Shown: piece by piece, positions 34,372 to 43,043 of the stretch
How the letters are laid out: the number at the start of each line of letters is the position of its first letter
Position numbering within the stretch: the stretch's first letter is position 1
Source: JBDTNQ01 sp039933635
GTDB lineage: Bacteria; Acidobacteriota; Vicinamibacteria; Vicinamibacterales; SCN-69-37
Direction: 5' to 3'
Length of the DNA: 64,000 nt
NCBI GenBank assembly: GCA_039933635.1
Contig: JBDTNQ010000005.1
Coordinates: 1 to 64,000 of the forward strand
The notes under the pieces: generated by a model
What the model was told of the DNA's origin: nothing
The model's database searches: none
Seen by the model: the letters and a program-made list of their open reading frames with translations, nothing else
Program-made: the position numbers and the translations under genes

Positions 34372-37300
34372 TCAGTTGACCGATGTCACTGCGGACGCCG
34401 GGATCAGCACGAAGCTGCAGGTCGGGGCGTCGCCGGTGCATGTGAGCGTCCCCCGGCGGACCAGCTTTGCCGCGCTGCCGGCCGGTAGCCGCGACGGCAT
34501 CTTTGCGGCTCGCACCATCTCGGCCGCCGGGCGCATGCTCGTGTCCCCGCTCACGAACCGCACATCGTCGACCACGCCGTCGGCGCCAACGCGGACGAAG
34601 ATCTGCGCTGCGCCAGTGACCCCAGGGATGCGCGGAACGGAGACGGTGCGACCGCTCACGACGGTGGCAGGCGCGGTCGACACCAGCGCCGCGCGGGCGC
34701 GCGGGTCTGGCGCGATCGACAGAAGATGGCCGGCCGCCCTCGCATCAGGCTCATCGCCGGCCAGGGCGAGGGCGTAGAACTGCGCGGCCGCGTCCCGGTT
34801 GCCTCTGGCCTCGTAGATCTCCGCCAGACGCTCGGCGAATTGACCCTGCTGCGCCAGGTCCCACGCTGCGGCCTGAGTGCGCTCCGCGCCGGCGAGATCA
34901 CCCCCGCGAAACTGAGCCAGGGAGAGGGTGTCCCAGTGCGCGGCCAGATCGCGCATGACACGCAACCCCGGCGCGTCGAGCGTCGTGAGCGTGAGCTTTG
35001 CGGCGTCGGCTTCCGTGGACGCGACCGCGCGTTCCGCGTAGTCGCGTGCATCGTCCAGCCCGACCTTCGCGAGCGCCATCTCCCACGCGATGTTGTTCAA
35101 GGCGAACGCCGACGAGTCATTGGTGGCGGCGGTCTTGAACGCGGCGATGGCGGCGGGCACGTCTGCGGCGCCAGCGTACGCCTTGCCGAGGTCGAAGAAC
35201 AGCCGCGGGCTGCCGGCCTGTTTCTCCAACTGTGTGCGAAACACGGTAATGGCTTGGCCGTACTGGCTGACGTTCAGCAGCGCTTCGCCCAGATACAGCG
35301 GACACTCACGGTCGTCGGGGAAGAGCTCGAGACCGCGCTGCCACGCCTGGACGGCCTCGTCACGACGTCCGGCACTGGCCAAGCGGGTGGCCAACATCTT
35401 GTAGCCAGAGAGACTGGGCGTGCGGACCATCTGGGCCCGGATTCGCTGCAGGCCGCCGTTCGTGTCTCCGGCTTGAATCTGTACCCATCCCGCCAGGACG
35501 CCCACGGATGCGTTCTCAGGCTCCGCCCGCGCGAGGCCATCGATCAGACTCTTCGCGTTCTCGTGGTCCTTGCGATTCGACGCCGTCACGACGGCGCCCA
35601 TCGTCGATACGGTGGCGGCGCTTCCCGCGTACCAGTCGATGGTTGCGTTGTCTCCGAACGCCCACGGCTTGATCGCGCGCAGCGTGACCGCGTGCTTGCT
35701 GTCGTCGAGTGCCTTCAGGAAGTCGCGATAGGAACCGAACTGGTCGACGGCGATCTCCTTGAGCTTCGTCGTGACCGTCCGCTCCGCGGTGTAGACATGG
35801 CCCATCAGCGTGTTCGTGAGGTGGTACTCGATGAAGGCATTGCTCATCGCCACGTCCGCCATCGTGCCAGGCTTGAGCGCGACATCGAAGCCATCAGGCA
35901 TCTCGATCCGTGAGGTGGCCCGCAACCGGGAGGCGACGCTGAAGGGCAGGGGCACGGCCGGGGCGGTGTCGTCGGGTGCTTGGGGCAAGCGCATCCATGG
36001 CAGGGCGGCGCTGATCTCCTGGTCCGAAAACTCTGAGAATTTGTCGTCGGTGTACGTGTAGGTGAGCCGAAACGGTGCGGAAGTATCTTCCGCGTCCGAT
36101 ACTTTCAGATCGGTGGCCTTGCCGCCGAAGCGGGAGGGCAACGGCAGCTGCGGAGCGAACTCGGGCCATCGCGACTGCGGCACGGCGCGAAACACCTGCC
36201 GCAGCCCGATCTCGCTGTCGCCGGAGTAGGTCTCGGTGACCGCAGCCACGAGCGTGCCCGTGGCGTCGAGGCTGCCTCGCACGTCAATCGTCCACTCGTT
36301 GCCGCGCGCGAAGCTCGCGGGGGTCTTGATCAGCGCGGCGGCGCCGGCCGCTGGAATCCGCAACACCTGCTGGTCACTTTCTGCGCTGGCGAGGAACCCA
36401 GGCGGCGCGACCTCCATCGTGGCGTCCATCCAGGTACCGCCGTCGACACCCGGAACGAACGTGATGACGTGGTTGAACTGCGCCATGGACGGCACGTCGA
36501 CATCCAGACGGCTTCCTGGTGCGATGAGCGCCGCGTGAGACTCCAAACCCACCGCCTGCAGGAGGGCCACGAGCAGCGTGTGCTTATCCTTGCAGTCGCC
36601 GAACCCATTCGACAGCACCTCGGCCGCCGTGTGCGGCTGGATGCGGCCCACGCCGAGGCTGATGCCGATGTACCGCACCTTCGTACCGACGTAGTTGAAG
36701 ACCGCCGCCAGCTTCTCGCGGTCCGACTTCGCGCTCCGCGTCAGCTCGCGAGCCTTCTCCTGGATGGCGGGAGTCACATCCGCGCGCCCGCGCCAGAGTA
36801 CGCGCACCGCATCGCCGACCGCCGCCCAATCCTTGAACGATGTGATCTGGATGTCCGCAGCCCGATCTCGAACCGCATAGGCTCTTTCCGCTAGTTCCTT
36901 CGGTGTCAGACGTTTCGGCGTTGCGTGACGCCAGGCGTACGTGCGCCTGCCGCCCTCCGTCGTCACCACTGGCGCCGCCTCGGGGCTCTTCACGGTGACC
37001 GCAACGTCGTCCGGCACGGAGACACGGATGTCCTCGTCCAGCACCACCGCGTCATCATTCCAGTTGTGCGACATCCAGAAGTGGCCTGGCAGTATGGACC
37101 GTTCGACCAGGTGCGTCGCGTACTCGACCGTGTCGCCCACCTCCAACCCCTGAACGTTGATGTTGCGAAGGTAGACGTCGGAGTACATCGGCGCAGCCGT
37201 CGTGATTTCTGCCGGGACCTCGATGGCAGATGAGACCGGCGTCTCGATGACAGTGCCGTTGGGCTTTCGAACACGCACGTAGCGGACGTCGAGCGTGTCG

Positions 37301-37569
37301 AGCTCCCGGCTGTAAGGGATCGCGACGGTACCGGCTTCCTTGAGGGCGCCGGCGTTCTGCACGCGCACGCGGACGTCACCGTCGCGCGTCGCGGTGCCCT
37401 GGCGGTCAAAGGTCGTCGTCACCGCCAGGCGAACGATCACCGCGGCTTCCTGTGACAGGTCTGCCGTCGCTGGTGCTTGCGGCGGCGGGGGCGCCTGCGC
37501 CGCTGGATTGGATCGCAGGGTGCTGAGCAGCACGATGGCAAACAACGGCCGCAAAATCCGGTTCCTCAT
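34372..37569 (-). CDS. DUF3857/transglutaminase/TPR protein with TonB-like C-terminus
   Basis: Very large exported protein of about 1065 residues. A signal peptide (MRNRILRPLFAIVLLSTLRS) leads to a DUF3857 domain (about 60-230). A transglutaminase-like domain (about 270-380) has GFGDCKDKHTLLVALLQAVG with Cys and a downstream His in FNHVITFVPG. A second beta-rich DUF, then TPR helices (about 660-900), then a TonB-type C-terminal domain (about 985-1060, AQIFVRVGADGVVDDVRFVSG) follow. Transglutaminase-like proteins of this type act in the periplasm on proteins or peptides. The fused TonB-like end is unusual. ATG 37569 is chosen for the signal peptide. Confidence 0.85.
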   Translation of the reverse strand: MRNRILRPLFAIVLLSTLRSNPAAQAPPPPQAPATADLSQEAAVIVRLAVTTTFDRQGTATRDGDVRVRVQNAGALKEAGTVAIPYSRELDTLDVRYVRVRKPNGTVIETPVSSAIEVPAEITTAAPMYSDVYLRNINVQGLEVGDTVEYATHLVERSILPGHFWMSHNWNDDAVVLDEDIRVSVPDDVAVTVKSPEAAPVVTTEGGRRTYAWRHATPKRLTPKELAERAYAVRDRAADIQITSFKDWAAVGDAVRVLWRGRADVTPAIQEKARELTRSAKSDREKLAAVFNYVGTKVRYIGISLGVGRIQPHTAAEVLSNGFGDCKDKHTLLVALLQAVGLESHAALIAPGSRLDVDVPSMAQFNHVITFVPGVDGGTWMDATMEVAPPGFLASAESDQQVLRIPAAGAAALIKTPASFARGNEWTIDVRGSLDATGTLVAAVTETYSGDSEIGLRQVFRAVPQSRWPEFAPQLPLPSRFGGKATDLKVSDAEDTSAPFRLTYTYTDDKFSEFSDQEISAALPWMRLPQAPDDTAPAVPLPFSVASRLRATSRIEMPDGFDVALKPGTMADVAMSNAFIEYHLTNTLMGHVYTAERTVTTKLKEIAVDQFGSYRDFLKALDDSKHAVTLRAIKPWAFGDNATIDWYAGSAATVSTMGAVVTASNRKDHENAKSLIDGLARAEPENASVGVLAGWVQIQAGDTNGGLQRIRAQMVRTPSLSGYKMLATRLASAGRRDEAVQAWQRGLELFPDDRECPLYLGEALLNVSQYGQAITVFRTQLEKQAGSPRLFFDLGKAYAGAADVPAAIAAFKTAATNDSSAFALNNIAWEMALAKVGLDDARDYAERAVASTEADAAKLTLTTLDAPGLRVMRDLAAHWDTLSLAQFRGGDLAGAERTQAAAWDLAQQGQFAERLAEIYEARGNRDAAAQFYALALAGDEPDARAAGHLLSIAPDPRARAALVSTAPATVVSGRTVSVPRIPGVTGAAQIFVRVGADGVVDDVRFVSGDTSMRPAAEMVRAAKMPSRLPAGSAAKLVRRGTLTCTGDAPTCSFVLIPASAVTSVN

Positions 37570-37606
37570 GCGATCGACCTGTCCAATTCTTCCGACCGAG
37601 CGGGCC

Positions 37607-38518
37607 TCATGTGTCCGGAAAGACCGCATCGGGCAGACCGCGCACGCCGGGCGCGATGTGAAACACGCCGCCAGCATGTGGCAGACGCGCCAGCGCCTGG
37701 GCGTCCATTTCGAGCCGGGAAGACGTGACGTACAAGTCGGTCAGGTCCGCGCCGCCGAAAGCCGGGCACGTGGTGTTCGTGGCCGCGACGAAGATCTCCC
37801 GCACGACCACGCCATCCGGGGAATAGCGCTGCAGCCGACCCTCGCCCCAGACGGCGCTCCACAGGCAGCCGTCGGCGTCGACGATGGAGCCATCCGGCAC
37901 GCCGCCGGGCGTCGACAGACGGGCGAACTCACGAACATTCTCCACATGCGCGGTGGCGGCATCGTAGTCGGCTTGCATGATCCGCCGATCGAGCGAGTCC
38001 GCGAAGTACATCGTGCGGCCGTCCACGCTGAAGCAGATGCTGTTGGTGATGGCCACCGGGTCGATGTTCATGCGCCGAAGCCCGTGACGCGACGAGAACT
38101 GATAGATGTGACCGAGGCGCGCGCCGGTACTGGCGTGTTCTTCGTTCATCGTGCCGAAGACGAAGTTGCCGGCACGATCGGTGCGTCCGTCGTTGATGCG
38201 GGTCCGCGGCTCGTCCGCTTCCACCGGCGCCACGGCGATGACGGGCAGCACGCCCGCAATGTGTTGATCGAGATCGGCGAACGCCAGCCCTTTCGCCAGG
38301 CCGAGCAGCACCCGGCCGGATGCGCACAACGCCAGCGACCCAGCGCGATCCGGCAAGCGCCACGTCCTCGTCGTGCCCGTGGCGGGCGTGTGCATCCAAA
38401 GCGTCGCGCCTTCGATGTCCGTCCACACGAGCCCACGGCGGCGTCGACACCACACAGGGCCTTCGCCCAGCGTGCACTTGGCATCGGCCCAGAGCGTGGC
38501 CGTCTCCTTCTCGGTCAT
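37607..38518 (-). CDS. SMP-30/gluconolactonase-family protein
   Basis: A 303-residue six-bladed beta-propeller lactonase. Metal-binding residues appear in order: Glu in LGEGPVW, Asn in RINDGRTD, Asn in TNSICFSVDGRTMYF, and Asp in PDGSIVDADGCLW. Such enzymes hydrolyse sugar acid lactones using a divalent cation. No signal peptide, so cytoplasmic. It lies 37 bases ahead of the DUF3857 gene and may share its transcript. Confidence 0.9.
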   Translation of the reverse strand: MTEKETATLWADAKCTLGEGPVWCRRRRGLVWTDIEGATLWMHTPATGTTRTWRLPDRAGSLALCASGRVLLGLAKGLAFADLDQHIAGVLPVIAVAPVEADEPRTRINDGRTDRAGNFVFGTMNEEHASTGARLGHIYQFSSRHGLRRMNIDPVAITNSICFSVDGRTMYFADSLDRRIMQADYDAATAHVENVREFARLSTPGGVPDGSIVDADGCLWSAVWGEGRLQRYSPDGVVVREIFVAATNTTCPAFGGADLTDLYVTSSRLEMDAQALARLPHAGGVFHIAPGVRGLPDAVFPDT

Positions 38519-38544
38519 GCGAGACGGAATGATACAGGTATAGA

Positions 38545-38579
38545 AGAGACCGGGCCTTGAACTTCTAGACCCGGTCTCT
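38545..38579 (-). terminator. Hairpin after the TonB-domain gene
   Basis: AGAGACCGGG and CCCGGTCTCT form a perfect 10-pair stem with a 15-base loop, a few bases after the minus-strand stop at 38583. TTCTATA follows on the minus strand, so it is a reasonable intrinsic terminator. It also separates the gene from the SMP-30 start. Confidence 0.6.
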
Positions 38580-38582
38580 TTA

Positions 38583-39500
38583 TTATCGCCTCGGCGCGAG
38601 CAGGATATCGATGGTCTTGCGGAACTTCACCGGCGCGCCGTTGCGGGTCGCCGGCTGAAACTTCCAGGACTTCGCGGCCATGAGCAGAATGGGATCGTAG
38701 GTCGGCGCCACCGGCTTACGGATGTTGGCGGCTTCGACATTGCCGCGCTCGTCGATGAGGAGTTCAAGGATGCCGCGGTATTCGGTGGTGCGGGCCATCA
38801 CCGTCGGCGGGTTCCACATCGGGAGGCGCCGCTCGATGTCCACCGGCGGGACGACCGACTTGTCCTCCGCGGTGTAGATCAGAGGAGCCGCCGGGGCCAC
38901 GGGTGCGGCTGGAGTCACGGCTGCCGCGCGTGCGGCCGCCGCAGCCTGGGCGGCTCTCGCGGCCGAAACGACTTCACCGTCTGCGAGCTTCAAGAACCCT
39001 TCGCCGAGCATCTTCAGGTCCGCCAGACCCGCGGCGCGGTCGCCCATGTCGCTGTCGTTGACCACGGCCAGCATGTCGCGGAACTGCGCCGCGGCCGACG
39101 CGTATTGCTTCGCGTCGAAATCGGCCTTGGCCTTCGCATAGAGATCGCGGGCCGCGCCGGGCAGCATGCGCTTGCGCACCTCGCGATACATGGCGACCAG
39201 ACGCGGCGACACGTCCGACTCCGGGATCGCATACAGCGGCTTCGCGGCCACCATGCGTTCCAACGATGACTGCGCTTCGTCGGTCCGTCCGAGTCCCAGC
39301 AGACACAACGCGCGGTACTGCTCGGTCTGCTCCTTGCTCAGACGATCTTCCGCGCCGGCAAGACGCGTGAGCGCCTCTTCGAATGACGCGGATGCGTAGA
39401 GGTCTTTGACGGCGGACAGGTCGTCCGCGGCCGAGATGGCCGCCGGGCCCTGCGCGAGCATCGTGGTCAGAGCGAGCGCGACGGTGGTTACGGTGATCAT
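38583..39500 (-). CDS. Periplasmic TPR protein with TonB-type C-terminal domain
   Basis: About 305 residues. A signal peptide (MITVTTVALALTTMLAQGPA) is followed by TPR-like helices (about 25-155), an Ala/Pro-rich linker (about 175-205), and a TonB C-terminal domain (about 220-303; YRGILELLIDERGNVEAANI, SWKFQPATRNGAPVKFRKTI). Proteins of this form link envelope proteins to TonB-like interactions; a partner is not identifiable. ATG 39500 overlaps the PEGA gene stop as ATGA, so the pair is translationally coupled. Confidence 0.82.
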   Translation of the reverse strand: MITVTTVALALTTMLAQGPAAISAADDLSAVKDLYASASFEEALTRLAGAEDRLSKEQTEQYRALCLLGLGRTDEAQSSLERMVAAKPLYAIPESDVSPRLVAMYREVRKRMLPGAARDLYAKAKADFDAKQYASAAAQFRDMLAVVNDSDMGDRAAGLADLKMLGEGFLKLADGEVVSAARAAQAAAAARAAAVTPAAPVAPAAPLIYTAEDKSVVPPVDIERRLPMWNPPTVMARTTEYRGILELLIDERGNVEAANIRKPVAPTYDPILLMAAKSWKFQPATRNGAPVKFRKTIDILLAPRR

Positions 39501-40750
39501 TTGGTCAGATCCATCCCGGCGCGCACCGGCGCTCCAGCCGTCACCTTGACGGTCTGACGCCGCTCGCCCAGCTGCGGATGCCTCCACACAACTTCGTGAT
39601 TGCCAATCGTGACCGACAGATTGCCCAGCGGGGTCTGGCCGATCGGCTGGCCGTCGAGCGTGACGTCGGCCCAGGGGAGCGCGTTGATCGAGAGCGTGTT
39701 CTTGGGCAGCGTCACGGGCATCGTCACCGTCTTGCCGGCGGGCACCTTCACGCTCAACGTTTGACTGAATGAGAACGTTGCGGCCTGCACCTCGAGCTCG
39801 TGCGCGCCGGCCGGCAGCATCAGGCTGTCCGTGCCGGTCGTGCCGATGATCTTGCCGTTCTCGAGCACCTGCATTTCGAACGGCGCCTTGATGGCCACCC
39901 ATCCGCCCGCGGCGCCCGTCGGCGCGACAGAGAGCAGCACGGAGGCGGTCGCGCCGGCCGACACGTTGACCGATCGACTGACGCTGTTCTCACCCGACAC
40001 CACGGCGACCCGGTGCGACCCGGGTTCGATTGAGGTGATCACGAGCGGCGTCGTACCGCGCGGCGCGCCGTCGACGGTGACCTGTGCGCCCACGGGATCC
40101 GACGACACTTCGAGGCGGCCCACCGCTGCATCAGCCGGTGCGAGGTCGACGTACTGACGTACGGTCGATCCCGCCTCGACCTGCAGCGGCACCGTGCGCT
40201 TGCTCGCGCCGTTGTGCAGTTCCAATGTGTAGGTGCCGACCGGCAAGGTCAGCTTCAGCGGCGTGACACCCTTGGAGACGCCGTCCACCAGTACTTCCGC
40301 GCCGTCGGGGCGAGAGACGATCGAGGCGCTGCCTTCCGGAATGACGGGCGCAGCGGCGGTCACGGGCGTCGCGGCCAGGCGCTTCGATCGCAGATACGCG
40401 ACCGACGGCACCGCGGCGGCGGCCATGACGACGCCGGCAATGCCCAGCATCACGCCGCGTGAGAGCCCCTTCTTGCGGGGAGGCGGCATGTAGGTCGCAG
40501 GGTTCGGCTCGGGCTTCTGGAAGCGCGGAGGATGCGGCAGCGGCGGCGGCATCGCCGCGAGCGGCGCCAGGTGAATCGGCGGCTCCGCGGACGGACCAAG
40601 CAGCATCACATCGGGCGGAACCGCCGGCTTCGGCGGCGGCGCCGGAGCCGGAAAGTCGAGACCCGTGAACGGGTCTTTTCCAGGTTGCAAGGACGGGCCG
40701 TTGTCGACGGGCCCAAGCTGAAACGGCTGCGGAGAGGTTGGAGGCGTCAT
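39497..40750 (-). CDS. Membrane-anchored PEGA-repeat protein
   Basis: A 417-residue protein. Residues 1-95 are Pro-rich, a single membrane helix lies about 98-120 (GVMLGIAGVVMAAAAVPSVA), and four PEGA-type modules follow: SASIVSRPDGAEVLVDG, GRLEVSSDPVGAQVTVDG, a diverged third, and TLSINALPWADVTLDG. PEGA modules occur in surface or periplasmic proteins and are thought to bind glycans or proteins. The Pro-rich cytoplasmic end suggests a link to signalling proteins. Coupled to the TonB-domain gene by ATGA. Confidence 0.82.
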   Translation of the reverse strand: MTPPTSPQPFQLGPVDNGPSLQPGKDPFTGLDFPAPAPPPKPAVPPDVMLLGPSAEPPIHLAPLAAMPPPLPHPPRFQKPEPNPATYMPPPRKKGLSRGVMLGIAGVVMAAAAVPSVAYLRSKRLAATPVTAAAPVIPEGSASIVSRPDGAEVLVDGVSKGVTPLKLTLPVGTYTLELHNGASKRTVPLQVEAGSTVRQYVDLAPADAAVGRLEVSSDPVGAQVTVDGAPRGTTPLVITSIEPGSHRVAVVSGENSVSRSVNVSAGATASVLLSVAPTGAAGGWVAIKAPFEMQVLENGKIIGTTGTDSLMLPAGAHELEVQAATFSFSQTLSVKVPAGKTVTMPVTLPKNTLSINALPWADVTLDGQPIGQTPLGNLSVTIGNHEVVWRHPQLGERRQTVKVTAGAPVRAGMDLTK

Positions 40751-40884
40751 AGCTCGGCCCGCTCAAGAGGCAAGTACCGGGCCAGCCAGTTTTGTGCCCG
40801 ATCGTGTCAGGGTCTATCGCGGATGCCGGACACGACCGAACGCGGTTTACAGAAGCAAAATCGTAAGAACAGATATGTGATCGA

Positions 40885-40896
40885 AGGTTCTGGGTT
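40885..40896 (-). repeat. Reverse copy of the GAACCCAGAACC dodecamer
   Basis: GGTTCTGGGTTC, the exact reverse complement of the two copies at 8272-8283 and 8292-8303, in the intergenic space after the ATP-grasp gene. Confidence 0.5.
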
Positions 40897-40916
40897 CGCG
40901 GTGCTGTCCAACCTCC

Positions 40917-42470
40917 TCAAGCCCTCGCCCGTGCAGCTTCCGCTTCCTCGTCCAGCACCTTCACCGTGCGGTCGTAGAGCGCTTCGGCTTCCTCCCGCGT
41001 GTTGGCGACCGCGGTGAGCCCAAGCGCGCCCTGCTCGCCGATGCCGTTGATCATGTGCAGAACCACGCCTTTCTGACGGGATTGATCGAAGTGCAGACCG
41101 TGGCGCGCGACGATGTCGAACAGGTCGTGGTGGGTGAAGGCACGGTACGCGGGGGAATGGACGTGGTCGCTCGCGACGAGGCATTTCGTCTCGCCGAGTG
41201 GCGTCGTGAAGACGCCAGTATCTGCGTCGTACTTCCCGTCCGTCAGGTACTGCAGCGTGAGGAACGGGTGCGTGGTCCCGCCCTTCCGGAGATTGATCTC
41301 GATCGCGTAGACCTCCCACTGGTCCTGCTCGTTCAGCACCGTCACGAAGTCGAGCGCAAAGCGCCCGAGCACGCCTTCCTTCGCGAGTCGCCGGCCGACC
41401 TTCAGGGCTTCCGCCATGATCGTGGTCGCGTACTCCGGACTCGCGGGAAACTTGCAGCCGAGGTAGGCCTGGCCACTGGGTCCACCGAGCATCTGGTCGT
41501 GGGTCGACAGCGGCTCGATCTCGCCGAGTGGGGTCACCCGCAGTTGGGCGCTGGGGCTCCGGAACTCGCGTCCGGCAATCAGTTCTTCGACGATGCCCCC
41601 GTGCTCCTGGAGTTTCTCGACGTAGCGACTCCACGTCATCTTGGCGGACTCGAACTTCATCGCCTTCACGCAATCCAGGATGGCGGCGCGTTCGCCCGCG
41701 TCACCGGGAGCGGGCACGCCGCTGAGATCGACATTGGCGTTGCCGGCGCCTGACACGCCCTCGTTCAGCTTCGCGACGATCTTCGTGATGGCCGGCTTCT
41801 GTTTCCGCATGCCGGCAATCGCGTCCACCATCTGCTCCGGGGTGTGCAGGTCCTCGACTCCGAGCGGGTGGGACACGCCTTCCTCCGAGAACACCTTACG
41901 CGCGCCGCTCTTGGTTCCGAGATGAAAGCACTTCGGATCGGCGCCGTACATCGGGATGCCCAGCCTGATGGCCAGTTCCTTCTCGGCATCCGTCGTGGCG
42001 TACGGCACCAGGTGCGCGCGAGCCGGGTCGAGAATCAACGACTTGATCTCGTCGATGACGCGCGGCCGCGCGAGCAACTTCTCCGTCAGGGTCGCTGCCG
42101 ATCCATCCAGGGGCGTGACGAGGAACAGGCGTTTGCGCGCATGCCCCGCAAACACGCCGGGCAGGAGATCGAGGTAGTAGTCGACCACGTCGTCGTGGAT
42201 CGCCTGCGACGTGACGTAAATCAGTCGCGCGCGCGGCTGGCGCAGCAGAAACAGGAGAAAGAGGTAGCGTTCTTCAAGCGCCTGCTGCCGCACGCCCTTC
42301 GCGCCCGAATCGACGCTGAGCGAGGGGACGACCACGATCGTCTGCGGGTCGTGGTTGAAGTCCCCCATGGACTTCCAGAGGGGGGCGAGACGCTGCTGAA
42401 GCGCCTCGAACCGCGCGTTGGCTTCAGCTTCACTCAGACCCAGCGGCTGCGGAGCAAATGTCTCGTCCAC
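40917..42470 (-). CDS. PGM1-related ATP-grasp ligase
   Basis: A 517-residue protein resembling PGM1-type peptide ligases, ATP-grasp enzymes that join amino acids with ATP (the PGM1 prototype acts in pheganomycin synthesis). An N-terminal pre-ATP-grasp region (about 1-170, TIVVVPSLSVD) precedes the ATP-grasp core (about 180-430: KIVAKLNEGVSGAGN, GIVEELIAGREFRSPSAQ, GRFALDFVTV, EVYAIEINLRKGGTTHPF) and a PGM1-type C-terminal part with HHDLFDIVARHGLHFD. It is not beside a precursor-peptide gene. GTG 42470 has TAGAAT seven bases upstream. Confidence 0.85.
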   Translation of the reverse strand: MDETFAPQPLGLSEAEANARFEALQQRLAPLWKSMGDFNHDPQTIVVVPSLSVDSGAKGVRQQALEERYLFLLFLLRQPRARLIYVTSQAIHDDVVDYYLDLLPGVFAGHARKRLFLVTPLDGSAATLTEKLLARPRVIDEIKSLILDPARAHLVPYATTDAEKELAIRLGIPMYGADPKCFHLGTKSGARKVFSEEGVSHPLGVEDLHTPEQMVDAIAGMRKQKPAITKIVAKLNEGVSGAGNANVDLSGVPAPGDAGERAAILDCVKAMKFESAKMTWSRYVEKLQEHGGIVEELIAGREFRSPSAQLRVTPLGEIEPLSTHDQMLGGPSGQAYLGCKFPASPEYATTIMAEALKVGRRLAKEGVLGRFALDFVTVLNEQDQWEVYAIEINLRKGGTTHPFLTLQYLTDGKYDADTGVFTTPLGETKCLVASDHVHSPAYRAFTHHDLFDIVARHGLHFDQSRQKGVVLHMINGIGEQGALGLTAVANTREEAEALYDRTVKVLDEEAEAARARA

Positions 42471-42477
42471 GCACGCG

Positions 42478-42483
42478 ATTCTA
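42478..42483 (-). promoter_or_regulatory. TAGAAT -10 element, leaderless-type, for the ATP-grasp gene
   Basis: On the minus strand TAGAAT is followed by seven bases and GTG 42470, with no Shine-Dalgarno sequence. The element lies in the three-base gap before the Mop regulator's stop region. Confidence 0.45.
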
Positions 42484-42485
42484 CG

Positions 42486-42962
42486 TCAGCCGGAGCCCCG
42501 TGCCTTCGCCTCGAGCCGTCGTCTCCTGACGGCTCTCTCCTCCGGCTCGCACCCGATCATCACTTCCGTCGACTTGATGAGCGCGATGGCGGGTCGGCCT
42601 CGCTTGAGGCGCAGGGACGTGACCGCGTCGCGCGTGATCACGGCCGTCAGCACATTGTCGCCGACGCGGAGGCGGACCTGCGCCAGCAGGCCGTCCGTGC
42701 GGACCTCCTCGATGATGCCTCTCAACTGATTCCGCGTGCTGAGGGCGACGATGGCCGGTCCTGCGGTGGGGCGTGGCGGGGACACGCGTGGCGTGGGGCG
42801 GCCGGATTCGTCCAGGAGTCGGTCGACTTCTGCCGTCGATACCCGGTGATGGCCACCACGCGTTCGCGTCGTCCGCACGCTGCCCTGATAGATCCACTGC
42901 TTGAAGGTGGAGTACCCGACCCCGAGCCGTTTCGCGGCTTCCCTCGCGCTCAACCAATCCAT
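42486..42962 (-). CDS. HTH plus molybdopterin-binding (Mop/TOBE) domain regulator
   Basis: A 158-residue protein. Residues 1-55 form a MerR/excisionase-type helix-turn-helix (LSAREAAKRLGVGYSTFKQW, then GGHHRVSTAEVDRLL); residues about 70-140 form one Mop/TOBE domain (LSTRNQLRGIIEEVRTDGLL) that binds molybdate or tungstate. It should be a molybdate-responsive DNA-binding protein, replacing ModE. It is divergent from modA with 81 bases between starts, so it probably controls modA. The overlapping frame 42481-42957 is a shadow. Confidence 0.88.
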   Translation of the reverse strand: MDWLSAREAAKRLGVGYSTFKQWIYQGSVRTTRTRGGHHRVSTAEVDRLLDESGRPTPRVSPPRPTAGPAIVALSTRNQLRGIIEEVRTDGLLAQVRLRVGDNVLTAVITRDAVTSLRLKRGRPAIALIKSTEVMIGCEPEERAVRRRRLEAKARGSG

Positions 42963-42968
42963 GCGCGG

Positions 42969-42974
42969 AGACTA
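42969..42974 (-). promoter_or_regulatory. TAGTCT -10 element, leaderless-type, for the Mop regulator
   Basis: On the minus strand TAGTCT is followed by six bases and ATG 42962. The same hexamer and spacing precede the aldo/keto reductase at 53942. Confidence 0.5.
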
Positions 42975-43006
42975 CACCAAACCGACTCGAGCCGTATCAG
43001 GTCGAT

Positions 43007-43036
43007 TTGACCGGTCGATTCGGCCGACTCTACGCT
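43007..43036 (+). promoter_or_regulatory. modA promoter, TTGACC-18-TACGCT, leaderless-type
   Basis: TTGACC (43007-43012) and TACGCT (43031-43036) are 18 bases apart, and TACGCT is seven bases before ATG 43044. This is the best full promoter in the window. The AT-poor TCGATTTGACCGGTCGATTCGG around the -35 has a partial dyad that could be the Mop regulator's site. Confidence 0.6.
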
Positions 43037-43043
43037 CGTGGTC

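Noticed and set aside
40807..41673. 288-residue minus-strand frame overlapping the ATP-grasp gene
   Set aside because: Same strand, different frame from an intact PGM1-type ligase; Arg/Gly/Asp-rich without any motif.
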